A stretch of DNA of 5,359 nt from Thermoplasmatota archaeon (GTDB taxonomy: Archaea > Thermoplasmatota > Thermoplasmata > RBG-16-68-12 > JAGMCJ01). Location of the stretch: the NCBI GenBank assembly GCA_022848825.1, contig JAJISH010000143.1:1-5359 (forward strand), in the 5' to 3' direction. Shown one piece after another: positions 1 through 5,359 of this stretch (within the stretch, counting starts at the first letter, position 1; every line of letters starts with the position of its first letter). The notes under the pieces were generated by a model. It did no database searches. It was not told the DNA's origin and saw only the letters and a program-made list of their open reading frames with translations. Position numbers and translations under genes: made by a program.

Positions 1-1610
1 CAGATTCCGACTGGGCGCCAGTGAACATGGCGGGTCTTCCCCTGGATATAAAGAACTCACCGAGGGCATCGCCTGCCATCTATTTGGATCCTGGGGACAA
101 GGACGGGGAGTATCTGGTCTTCAACGGTGGAGGAAACCTCGGTCATGTGTATACGGAGAACGGAACGTCTGTTTGGAGTGGCGGCGGCTATATCAAAGCC
201 GACGGGACGATACACGTGGGAGATGAATGGTCGACAGCCCCCATCTTCTCTCAACTTGATGGAGACATTCCTGCCCTGATATATCTCTCGACAAGCAATG
301 GCTTCTTGCATGCGTTACATATGGAAGATGGCAGGGCCTACGACCCCTGGGCGATTGTCGCACCGGGGGAGACGGAGCCGGACGGACAAGTGAATCCGCA
401 GAACAACATAACAGGCATAATGGTCCGCAAGACGCTTGCTGAACCCGACGCAGGCGTTCTCACCAGGCCCGAGCCTTGGGGTTCATACATATATGTGGGA
501 TCGGACACTGGGATTTTCTACTCCGTACGGAGGGACAGAACCGGAACTCTCTACGCAGGCACTATCCGCGGCAAGTTTGAGGCTCCCGTTGCGCCAGGCG
601 AGAGATTCATATTCAACACGCCAGCGAGCTTTCTCCTGGGATCCGATGTCATTCAGATAACCGGGTTCAACGACAACGGTACCGAGAACGATTGGACTGA
701 CGACATGAGCACGATATACTCCCTGAACACCGACGGCAGTGTCTCATGGAAGCAGACGTTTGACGCGAGGATAAACGGGCCTCTCACGATCTGGAAGGAT
801 GAGCAGGGCTCTGGACACCTTCACAGGAGCGTATTCGCCGGGCTGACCAATGGAGAAATCCAGGTCTATTCCTCAAACGGGGAATACCTGGCCCCTCTAC
901 CGCCGACATGGATGGTATCAGTTCCGAGCGGGAACACCTACTGGTTGGGAACGGATAACCAGGGGAGGGATCTCTACAGTCAGTGGATGTGGGGAACCAG
1001 GGTGGCTCTGACGGTCGGTCTGTTGGCCGCGTTCTTCTCCATATCGATCGGTGTGATTGTCGGCCTCGTCTCTGGCTACAGCGGCGGTAAGACCGACTCG
1101 GTGCTGATGAGGTTCACGGACGTCATTCTCGTTCTGCCTGGACTTCCGCTCGTCATCATCCTGGCGGCCGTGCTCGGTGCTGGGATATGGAACATCATTC
1201 TCGTCATATCAATCGTGGGCTGGCCAGGGACCGCCAGGGTCATCAGATCGGAGGTCCTGTCGCTCAAAGAGAGGCCGTTCATAGACTCCGCTCGGGTCAC
1301 AGGTGCGAGCAATATCAGGATAATGTTCAAGCACATCGCCCCGAACGTCCTTCCGCTGGCCTTCCTGTTCATGACGTTTGCAGTCAGCGGGGCGATCCTC
1401 ACAGAGGCGGCCCTGAGCTTCATTGGTCTCGGAGACGTCAACACGCCAAGCTGGGGGCAGATGCTCCAGCTCATCCAACAGTCCAATGTCCTCGGGTCTT
1501 GGTGGTGGTTGATGCCGCCAGGTATAGGCATTACATTCCTCTCGCTTGCGTTCTATCTCATCGGTAGAGGGTACGAGCAGATTGTCAACCCACGTTTGAG
1601 GGCGAGGTGA
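1..1610 (+). CDS. OppC/DppC-type ABC permease with extracytoplasmic beta-propeller-like domain (5' partial)
   Basis: Membrane subunit of an oligopeptide/dipeptide ABC importer. The frame is open to the left edge (first full codon at 3), so the GTG at 21 is probably internal and the true start, with the first membrane helix, lies upstream. Residues here count from codon 3. Residues about 35-299 hold five beta-rich repeat units of PQQ/WD-like type, each with a G-x-(L/I)-(Y/H/Q) turn followed by a DG, NG or TG turn. The permease core follows: the [11 protein letters not shown] motif at 313-323 (family form HPLGTDxxGRD), a membrane helix from about 334, two more hydrophobic stretches at about 373-409, the EAA cytoplasmic loop at about 427-451 ([10 protein letters not shown] to IAPNVLP), then two further helices. 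In OppC proteins the segment before LGTD is extracytoplasmic, so the propeller should face outward. Three N-x-T sequons (N53, N135, N225) fit that. The stop overlaps the next gene's Shine-Dalgarno. The permease family is certain; the propeller assignment is from repeat pattern only. Confidence 0.93.
   Translation, partial: DSDWAPVNMAGLPLDIKNSPRASPAIYLDPGDKDGEYLVFNGGGNLGHVYTENGTSVWSGGGYIKADGTIHVGDEWSTAPIFSQLDGDIPALIYLSTSNGFLHALHMEDGRAYDPWAIVAPGETEPDGQVNPQNNITGIMVRKTLAEPDAGVLTRPEPWGSYIYVGSDTGIFYSVRRDRTGTLYAGTIRGKFEAPVAPGERFIFNTPASFLLGSDVIQITGFNDNGTENDWTDDMSTIYSLNTDGSVSWKQTFDARINGPLTIWKDEQGSGHLHRSVFAGLTNGEIQVYSSNGEYLAPLPPTWMVSVPSGNTYWLGTDNQGRDLYSQWMWGTRVALTVGLLAAFFSISIGVIVGLVSGYSGGKTDSVLMRFTDVILVLPGLPLVIILAAVLGAGIWNIILVISIVGWPGTARVIRSEVLSLKERPFIDSARVTGASNIRIMFKHIAPNVLPLAFLFMTFAVSGAILTEAALSFIGLGDVNTPSWGQMLQLIQQSNVLGSWWWLMPPGIGITFLSLAFYLIGRGYEQIVNPRLRAR
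105..899 (+). repeat. Five diverged PQQ/beta-propeller-like repeat units inside the permease gene
   Basis: Protein-level tandem repeat. Units start near residues 35, 90, 159, 215 and 274 (numbered from codon 3), a spacing of roughly 55-70 residues. Recognisable cores are [68 protein letters not shown] and [16 protein letters not shown]. Each resembles the outer strands of a PQQ-type blade. A closed propeller usually needs six to eight blades, so more units probably lie upstream. No nucleotide-level identity between units was apparent. Confidence 0.7.
1604..1610 (+). promoter_or_regulatory. Shine-Dalgarno site for the OppD-type gene
   Basis: GAGGTGA, ending on the permease stop codon and four bases before the ATG at 1615. 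It matches the archaeal 16S 3' end and supports 1615 over the in-frame ATG at 1621. Stop and ribosome site share bases, so translation of the two genes is probably coupled. Confidence 0.8.
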
Positions 1611-1614
1611 TTCA

Positions 1615-2883
1615 ATGGTCATGTTGGAAGTAAACAATCTCAAAACGTACTTCAGGATTCTCAAGGGAACCGTGTATGCCGTCGACGGCGTCACCTTCCA
1701 CCTCGACCGAGGAGAGACCATGGGTCTGGTGGGGGAATCCGGTTGCGGGAAGACCACGACCGCGTTCGCCATCACTAGGCTCCTCCCTTCCAACGGGGAG
1801 ATCGTGGGTGGCGAGATAGTCTTCGACGGCACGCTCATAGGCAGGGCAGACTTCCCGACCGAGCTCGCCGAGGTCCTGAAGGAGCCTCTGTGGCTTCCAG
1901 AGACGAGGGCTCTCGTCGAGAGGAAACTGAAGAAGCTTTCGGTCCCCGAAGATGAATCCTCCACAATAGAGTCGATGAGACACCTCGAACAGGAGAGCGC
2001 CTGCGTGGAAGATGTCAGTGCTATTCTGAACGACGCGAGCCTTTCCGAGGAAGAGATAAAGGGGGAGCTCGCGGCGATCGTGCACGATGAGCTGTCCAGC
2101 TTCTTTGCCAAGAGGAGACGGAGACGATTCGACCGGGAAGTCGAGGAGAAGATGTCGGACATCAGATGGAGCCAGATATCGATGATATTCCAGGGTGCCA
2201 TGAACGCCTTCAACCCGGTTTACAAGGTCGGAGACCAGATAGTGGAGGCTCTTCTGGAGCACGAGGATATGACGAAGGATGAGGCGAAGGAGAGGGTCCT
2301 GGAGCTCTTCGATATGGTCGGTCTCGACAGGACGCGAGTCTCCGGTTATCCTCACGAGTTCAGCGGCGGCATGAGGCAGAGGGCAATCATAGCCATGTCG
2401 CTGGCGTGCAATCCTCAGCTGATAATCGCCGACGAGCCGACGACGGCACTGGATGTGATAATGCAGGACAGGATCCTCGGAGAAATCAGGCGCCTGCAAA
2501 GGGAGCTCCACATCGCGATGATGATCATCACTCACGACATATCCGTCGTTGCCGAGGTCGCAGAGACGATAGGCATCATGTACGCGGGCAAGCTGTTCGA
2601 GTTTGGGGACATCGTCTCGATATTCGAGCAATCTGCGAATCCCTACACGATAGGTCTCACGGGCGCGTTCCCAAGCATCAAGGGGGAGAGGAAGAAGCTG
2701 ATCGCCATTCCCGGTTCCCCGCCTGACCTGTCGGAGCCACCTCACGGGTGCAGATTCCACCCGAGGTGCAAGTTCGCTCAGGAGATATGTCGCAGGGAGG
2801 AGCCCGCGAGCGTTGAGGTTGCAGAGAACCACTGGTCTCTCTGCCACTTCGCCAGGGAGATCTATTCGGGTAAGCTGACATGA
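1615..2883 (+). CDS. OppD/DppD-type peptide ABC transporter ATP-binding protein with internal insertion
   Basis: Cytoplasmic ATPase that would pair with the OppF-type subunit to power uptake through the permeases. All motifs are present: Walker A GESGCGKT at 40-47, Q-loop Q193 in [13 protein letters not shown], signature FSGGMRQ at 249-255, Walker B LIIADEP with D273/E274, and the H-loop histidine H307. The C-terminal oligopeptide/dipeptide transporter domain has C379-x5-C385-x6-C392-x17-C410; this family motif binds a [4Fe-4S] cluster in structurally studied DppD-type proteins. At 422 residues it is about 90 longer than the usual 320-340. The excess lies between the strand GGEIVFDG (65-72) and [11 protein letters not shown] (183-193). 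The start is ATG 1615, set by the Shine-Dalgarno at 1604-1610. Only 10 bases separate its stop from the next start, so this is one operon. Transported substrate (peptide, nickel or sugar oligomer) cannot be told from the ATPase. Confidence 0.95.
   Translation: MVMLEVNNLKTYFRILKGTVYAVDGVTFHLDRGETMGLVGESGCGKTTTAFAITRLLPSNGEIVGGEIVFDGTLIGRADFPTELAEVLKEPLWLPETRALVERKLKKLSVPEDESSTIESMRHLEQESACVEDVSAILNDASLSEEEIKGELAAIVHDELSSFFAKRRRRRFDREVEEKMSDIRWSQISMIFQGAMNAFNPVYKVGDQIVEALLEHEDMTKDEAKERVLELFDMVGLDRTRVSGYPHEFSGGMRQRAIIAMSLACNPQLIIADEPTTALDVIMQDRILGEIRRLQRELHIAMMIITHDISVVAEVAETIGIMYAGKLFEFGDIVSIFEQSANPYTIGLTGAFPSIKGERKKLIAIPGSPPDLSEPPHGCRFHPRCKFAQEICRREEPASVEVAENHWSLCHFAREIYSGKLT
1843..2160 (+). 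other. Charged, probably helical insertion in the OppD-type ATPase
   Basis: Residues about 77-182 of the ATPase. Usual family members have only a short linker here; Walker A lysine to Q-loop glutamine is 147 residues in this protein against 45 in the OppF-type partner. The stretch is rich in E, K, R and L with few glycines, suggesting helices or a short coiled coil. It contains a basic cluster KRRRRR at 166-171. Flanking motifs are intact and in frame, so it is a genuine insertion and not a frameshift. No known domain was recognised. Confidence 0.75.
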
Positions 2884-2888
2884 GGTGA
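2882..2888 (+). promoter_or_regulatory. Shine-Dalgarno site that decides the OppF-type start
   Basis: GAGGTGA overlapping the OppD-type stop codon and five bases before the GTG at 2894. An in-frame GTG at 2885 lies inside this site, so it cannot be the start that the site serves. The layout copies that of the previous gene junction. Confidence 0.75.
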
Positions 2889-2893
2889 TAAGT

Positions 2894-4102
2894 GTGGAAG
2901 CAGTTGAGGAAGAAGAAGATGTGGAATCGGAGGAGGGCGTCGTTTACAATGTCGTCAATCTCACGAAGCTGTTCCCGATCAAGTCGGGCTTCTTCGCGTC
3001 ACTCTTCGGCAAGGAGAAGAACGTTCACGCTGTGAACGATGTGAACTTCACGATAGGCGAGGGAGAGATCCTCGGTATGGTTGGCGAGTCGGGCTGCGGC
3101 AAGACGACATGCGGGCGCTGCCTCGTCAGGCTGGAAACCCCCACTGAGGGACACATGTACTTCGGCGGCAAAGACATAGCCGGGCTCAAGGGAAGGGAGC
3201 TGAAGTCGTTCCGCCGGGACGTGCAGATGGTGTTCCAGGATCCCTACGAGTCGCTCAATCCCAGATTCAATGTCTATACCACGGTTTCCGAGCCCCTCGT
3301 CGTTCACGGTGTGGGGGAGTCCGCGGAAGAGCGAGATGATATGGTGGCAAAGGCTCTGGAGTACGCGGAGCTCAAGCCCCCGGAGGAGTTCATGTACAGG
3401 TTCCCCCACGAGCTGAGCGGGGGACAGAGGCAGAGGGTGGCTATCGCCCGAACGCTCGTTCTGAGACCTCGGTTCATCGTTGCGGACGAGCCCGTGAGCA
3501 TGCTCGACGTCTCGATAAGGGCCGGCATCATGAACCTCATGCTCAGCCTGAGGGAGCGGTACAAGATCCCCTTCCTCTTCATATCACACGACGTGTCGGT
3601 GACGAGATATATGAGCCACAGGATCGCTGTCATGTACCTCGGATACATCGTCGAGCTCGGTGACACGGAGTCTGTGATCAAGGACCCGTTGCACCCGTAT
3701 ACCGAGGCGCTGCTCTCGGCGGTTCCCGTTCCAGACCCGGCCATGAAGCATGGGAGGGTGAAGATCAAGGGAGACCTTCCCAGTCCCATCGACATGCCCC
3801 CCGGATGCGTTTTCCATCCGAGATGTCTCTACCGAAAGGACATTTGCGACAAGGAAACGCCTCAGTTCAAGGAAGCAAGACCTGGGCACTATGCCCTCTG
3901 CCACTTTGCGGGAGAGCTAACGATCCAGCGCCCGGATGACGAGGAGATATTCGAGGTCGGCGGGTGCGAGTACTGCAAGGCCACGATAAAGAAGGGGATG
4001 TCCTACGCGAAGTGCGACTGCAACAAGCTGTATCACGAGTCGTGCGCAGGCCAGCTCGACGAGTGCCCGATCTGTAAGAAGAAACTCCAGGTGGAGGAAT
4101 GA
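2894..4102 (+). CDS. OppF/DppF-type peptide ABC transporter ATP-binding protein with C-terminal RING-like zinc finger
   Basis: Second cytoplasmic ATPase of the importer, expected to form the heterodimer with the OppD-type protein. With GTG 2894 as start it has 402 residues. The N-terminus is strongly acidic (a run of E and D in residues 2-14). Motifs: Walker A GESGCGKT at 64-71, Q-loop Q115 in MVFQDPYESLNPRF, signature LSGGQRQ at 174-180, Walker B VADEP with D198/E199, H-loop H232. The oligopeptide transporter domain has C305-x5-C311-x6-C318-x17-C336, the same spacing as in the partner ATPase. Family members usually end shortly after this. Here about 60 residues follow: an acidic linker (PDDEEIFEV) and then a metal-binding C4HC3 motif at 358-394, described separately. 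The gene overlaps the next one by four bases (ATGA). OppF-type identity is very sure; the function of the tail is unknown. Confidence 0.95.
   Translation: MEAVEEEEDVESEEGVVYNVVNLTKLFPIKSGFFASLFGKEKNVHAVNDVNFTIGEGEILGMVGESGCGKTTCGRCLVRLETPTEGHMYFGGKDIAGLKGRELKSFRRDVQMVFQDPYESLNPRFNVYTTVSEPLVVHGVGESAEERDDMVAKALEYAELKPPEEFMYRFPHELSGGQRQRVAIARTLVLRPRFIVADEPVSMLDVSIRAGIMNLMLSLRERYKIPFLFISHDVSVTRYMSHRIAVMYLGYIVELGDTESVIKDPLHPYTEALLSAVPVPDPAMKHGRVKIKGDLPSPIDMPPGCVFHPRCLYRKDICDKETPQFKEARPGHYALCHFAGELTIQRPDDEEIFEVGGCEYCKATIKKGMSYAKCDCNKLYHESCAGQLDECPICKKKLQVEE
3965..4075 (+). other. C4HC3 RING/PHD-like zinc-binding motif at the end of the OppF-type protein
   Basis: Residues 358-394 read C358-x2-C361-x12-C374-x1-C376-x4-H381-x2-C384-x6-C391-x2-C394. 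The eight ligands in this order match the cross-brace RING-CH/PHD pattern, which binds two zinc ions. A CPIC knuckle closes it, as in many RING fingers. Binuclear treble-clef RING-like domains are known in prokaryotes and are not necessarily ubiquitin ligases. The likely role is protein binding or structural, on the cytoplasmic side. The ligand pattern is seen directly; the fold is inferred. Confidence 0.8.
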
Positions 4103-4689
4103 ACAAGCATGCGACAGTGATCGGGATTGCGTTCATTCTTGTGGCTGTGTTCTCCGCGGTCACTCTGGTGCTGACGGTCGACAAGTACGGAGCCTTTGCC
4201 GAGACGAAGAACGAAATCACACCAGAGGAAGGCAACGTCTACATCAAGGAGGTTCGAGTTCCGCCGATATACAGCATGAACGAGGACGTCCGCGTGACGG
4301 TCCTTGTGGAAGTCAACAACCCTACAAGACTGGACATCTGGGTGTACAACATCGAGTTCTCGCTCTATATGTTCAACAGGACCACGATGGCCAATATAGG
4401 CAATTTCCAGGCCATGGAGCCGTATTATGTTATGGTGGGCGGATTCTTCAGGTACGACGACCCTAACTACCTCGTTCCATCCGGAACCAACGCGACGCTC
4501 GAATCGTCATTGGCGGTAACCACTTCGTACAAGCTTGCGATCCTGAACACGACCGATCCCGATGATGGGAAGTACTACCCTTTTGTGTCCGCGGACTTGA
4601 GATACGAGATCGTGGATCTCGACATACTTGTCCCTGTCCACGGATTGAGCTACTTCAACACGCTGGGAGTGGATCCCTATCTCGGTTGA
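4099..4689 (+). CDS. Membrane-anchored extracytoplasmic protein, possibly LEA14/WHy-like
   Basis: A 196-residue protein of unknown function. Residues about 7-26 form one hydrophobic helix preceded by a lysine and a histidine, so the rest should be outside the cell. Residues 64-92 (VRVTVLVEVNNPTRLDIWVYNIEFSLYM region) look like the opening of an LEA_2/WHy beta-sandwich: alternating hydrophobics, then NP, then a further strand. Residues 126-180 could supply the remaining strands. Three N-x-T sequons (N93, N131, N150) fit archaeal surface glycosylation. The ATG overlaps the OppF-type stop as ATGA, with AGGTG at 4089-4093 as ribosome site, so it is translated with the transporter. It has no lipobox cysteine and does not resemble a full-size peptide-binding protein. 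It could be an accessory or surface-docking subunit; that is inference from position only. Confidence 0.85.
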   Translation: MNKHATVIGIAFILVAVFSAVTLVLTVDKYGAFAETKNEITPEEGNVYIKEVRVPPIYSMNEDVRVTVLVEVNNPTRLDIWVYNIEFSLYMFNRTTMANIGNFQAMEPYYVMVGGFFRYDDPNYLVPSGTNATLESSLAVTTSYKLAILNTTDPDDGKYYPFVSADLRYEIVDLDILVPVHGLSYFNTLGVDPYLG

Positions 4690-4711
4690 CCGGGAGTCCG
4701 TCCAGAGGGCC

Positions 4712-5224
4712 TTGCTCGCCCTCCTCTGGACCTTCTGCGGAGCAGTAACCATGGCGACCTTCTTCTTCATCTCGTTCTTCCCTGAGTACTCCCCCTTTGC
4801 CGAGGGAGAGATTGGGTTCAGCATCATCTTCCTGCCCATCACCGTGAGCTTCGTCGTGGGTCTTCTGGCCAACGAGTTCGAAGTGCCTGTCACGGTGCTC
4901 ATCTCGATTCTCCTCGTCATAATCTCCGTGACCATCGCATTCCTGGCGGTCTTCCATCCTGTGATTTCCGGAATCGTGGTTGACCCCACGGACCTGCCAT
5001 CCACGGATGAGCAGAGGATGAGCATGGTCTTCTCCGCCCTCTTCATCATGCCTCTCACTCTGATCGGTACCATTCTGGGAAAGGCCGTCGGTGCAGTGAT
5101 CCTTCCCTCTGAGGAAGAACTCATAGAGAGGAGATGGCTGGTCGAGCGGACGAGAAAGTGGCATGAGGCCCTCGCTAAGAGGGACGAGGAACCCGAGGAA
5201 CCGAAATCCCGACCCGAAACCTGA
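4712..5224 (+). CDS. Four-helix integral membrane protein of unknown function
   Basis: From TTG 4712 the product has 170 residues with hydrophobic segments at about 2-23, 36-53, 58-81 and 104-131, then a charged tail (about 133-170) rich in E, R and K. The loop after helix 1 (PEYSPFAEGE) and the loop after helix 3 (DPTDLPSTDE) are acidic, and the tail holds most positive charges. The positive-inside rule therefore places both ends in the cytoplasm. I recognise no family. The start is uncertain: the frame is open back to 4649 but has no ATG, GTG or TTG before 4712, and ATG 4751 (with GGAG at 4739-4742) would cut helix 1. It lies 22 bases after the preceding gene, same strand, and is probably the last gene of the operon. 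Confidence 0.72.
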   Translation: MLALLWTFCGAVTMATFFFISFFPEYSPFAEGEIGFSIIFLPITVSFVVGLLANEFEVPVTVLISILLVIISVTIAFLAVFHPVISGIVVDPTDLPSTDEQRMSMVFSALFIMPLTLIGTILGKAVGAVILPSEEELIERRWLVERTRKWHEALAKRDEEPEEPKSRPET

Positions 5225-5228
5225 TTTG

Positions 5229-5242
5229 GGAAAGCTTATCTA
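5229..5242 (+). promoter_or_regulatory. Archaeal BRE/TATA-like promoter of the tRNA gene
   Basis: GGAAAG followed by CTTATCTA resembles a BRE plus TATA box. The TATA centre is near 5239, so initiation 25-27 bases downstream falls at about 5264-5266, right at the tRNA 5' end. It lies in the 42-base gap after the membrane protein gene, where base composition shifts towards A/T. No T-rich terminator is visible between that gene and this element. Confidence 0.65.
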
Positions 5243-5266
5243 CTCTCGAAATATCCAATGCTCCAA

Positions 5267-5339
5267 GGGCCTGTGGTCTAGCGGTTATGACGTCACCCTT
5301 ACAAGGTGAATATCGGCGGTTCGAATCCGCCCGGGCCCA
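5267..5339 (+). tRNA. tRNA-Val (anticodon TAC)
   Basis: A full 73-base cloverleaf can be drawn. The acceptor stem pairs 5267-5273 with 5332-5338 (one G-U pair), with A73 at 5339. The D-arm has GTC 5276-5278 paired with GAC 5289-5291. The anticodon stem is TCACC 5293-5297 with GGTGA 5305-5309, and loop CTTACAA places the anticodon TAC at 5300-5302. The variable loop has five bases (5310-5314). The T-arm is GGCGG 5315-5319 with CCGCC 5327-5331 around TTCGAAT. The anticodon reads GUA and related valine codons. CCA is not encoded (the bases after A73 are TTC), so it must be added after transcription. No intron is present. Confidence 0.96.
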
Positions 5340-5359
5340 TTCACCCGACGCGACTCGAG

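Noticed and set aside
21..23. GTG 21 as the true start of the permease gene
   Set aside because: The frame is open to the window edge, no ribosome site precedes it, and a start here would lose the first membrane helix and begin within the repeat domain.
1209..2213. Minus-strand open frame of 334 codons spanning the permease-ATPase junction
   Set aside because: It crosses two well-supported plus-strand genes and its product is serine-rich shadow sequence without a domain.
1612..2847. Long minus-strand open frame (411 codons) opposite the OppD-type gene
   Set aside because: The plus strand carries all ABC ATPase motifs in order. The antisense product shows no recognisable domain, and such frames are expected opposite codon-biased, G+C-rich genes.
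2885..2887. In-frame GTG as start of the OppF-type gene
   Set aside because: It lies inside the Shine-Dalgarno GAGGTGA at 2882-2888; GTG 2894 has the correct five-base spacing and mirrors the previous junction.
4507..5164. Minus-strand open frames opposite the two small membrane genes
   Set aside because: The plus-strand readings give coherent membrane helices; the antisense products are charge- and repeat-rich in the way typical of shadows.
5225..5266. Terminator for the operon between the last gene and the tRNA
   Set aside because: No stem-loop and no T-run were found; the bases are better explained by the tRNA promoter.
5354..5359. CTCGAG (XhoI site) at the very end of the window, possibly a cloning boundary
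   Set aside because: A six-base site can occur by chance and nothing else there looks like vector.

Overview
The window reads as archaeal DNA. Shine-Dalgarno sites of the form GAGGTGA sit just before starts, and these match the conserved archaeal 16S 3' end. The tRNA gene lacks an encoded CCA and follows a BRE/TATA-like element. Arginine is often AGG/AGA and isoleucine often ATA. A euryarchaeal or Thermoplasmatota-like source is my guess from overall flavour, not something the sequence proves. G+C is moderately high by eye.

Layout: positions 1-4102 hold three tightly packed plus-strand genes of an oligopeptide/dipeptide (Opp/Dpp) ABC importer. They are a 5'-truncated OppC/DppC-type permease (1-1610), an OppD/DppD-type ATPase (1615-2883) and an OppF/DppF-type ATPase (2894-4102). 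The OppB-type permease and the substrate-binding protein are not in the window and are probably upstream. Two small genes follow closely: a membrane-anchored extracytoplasmic protein resembling LEA14/WHy domains (4099-4689, overlapping the OppF stop by 4 bases) and a four-helix membrane protein (4712-5224). A separate tRNA-Val(TAC) gene with its own promoter ends the window (5267-5339).

Each of the three transporter subunits carries something beyond its standard family core. The permease has a beta-propeller-like repeat region directly before its core, which should place it outside the membrane. The OppD-type ATPase has about 90 extra, charged, probably helical residues between Walker A and the Q-loop. 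The OppF-type ATPase ends in a C4HC3 RING/PHD-like zinc-binding motif. Both ATPases keep all catalytic motifs and the C-terminal four-cysteine motif linked to a [4Fe-4S] cluster in this family. The importer therefore looks functional but unusually decorated on both membrane faces. That combination is the main point of interest.

There is no gene-free stretch over 300 bases. No mobile element, CRISPR array or convincing terminator was seen.
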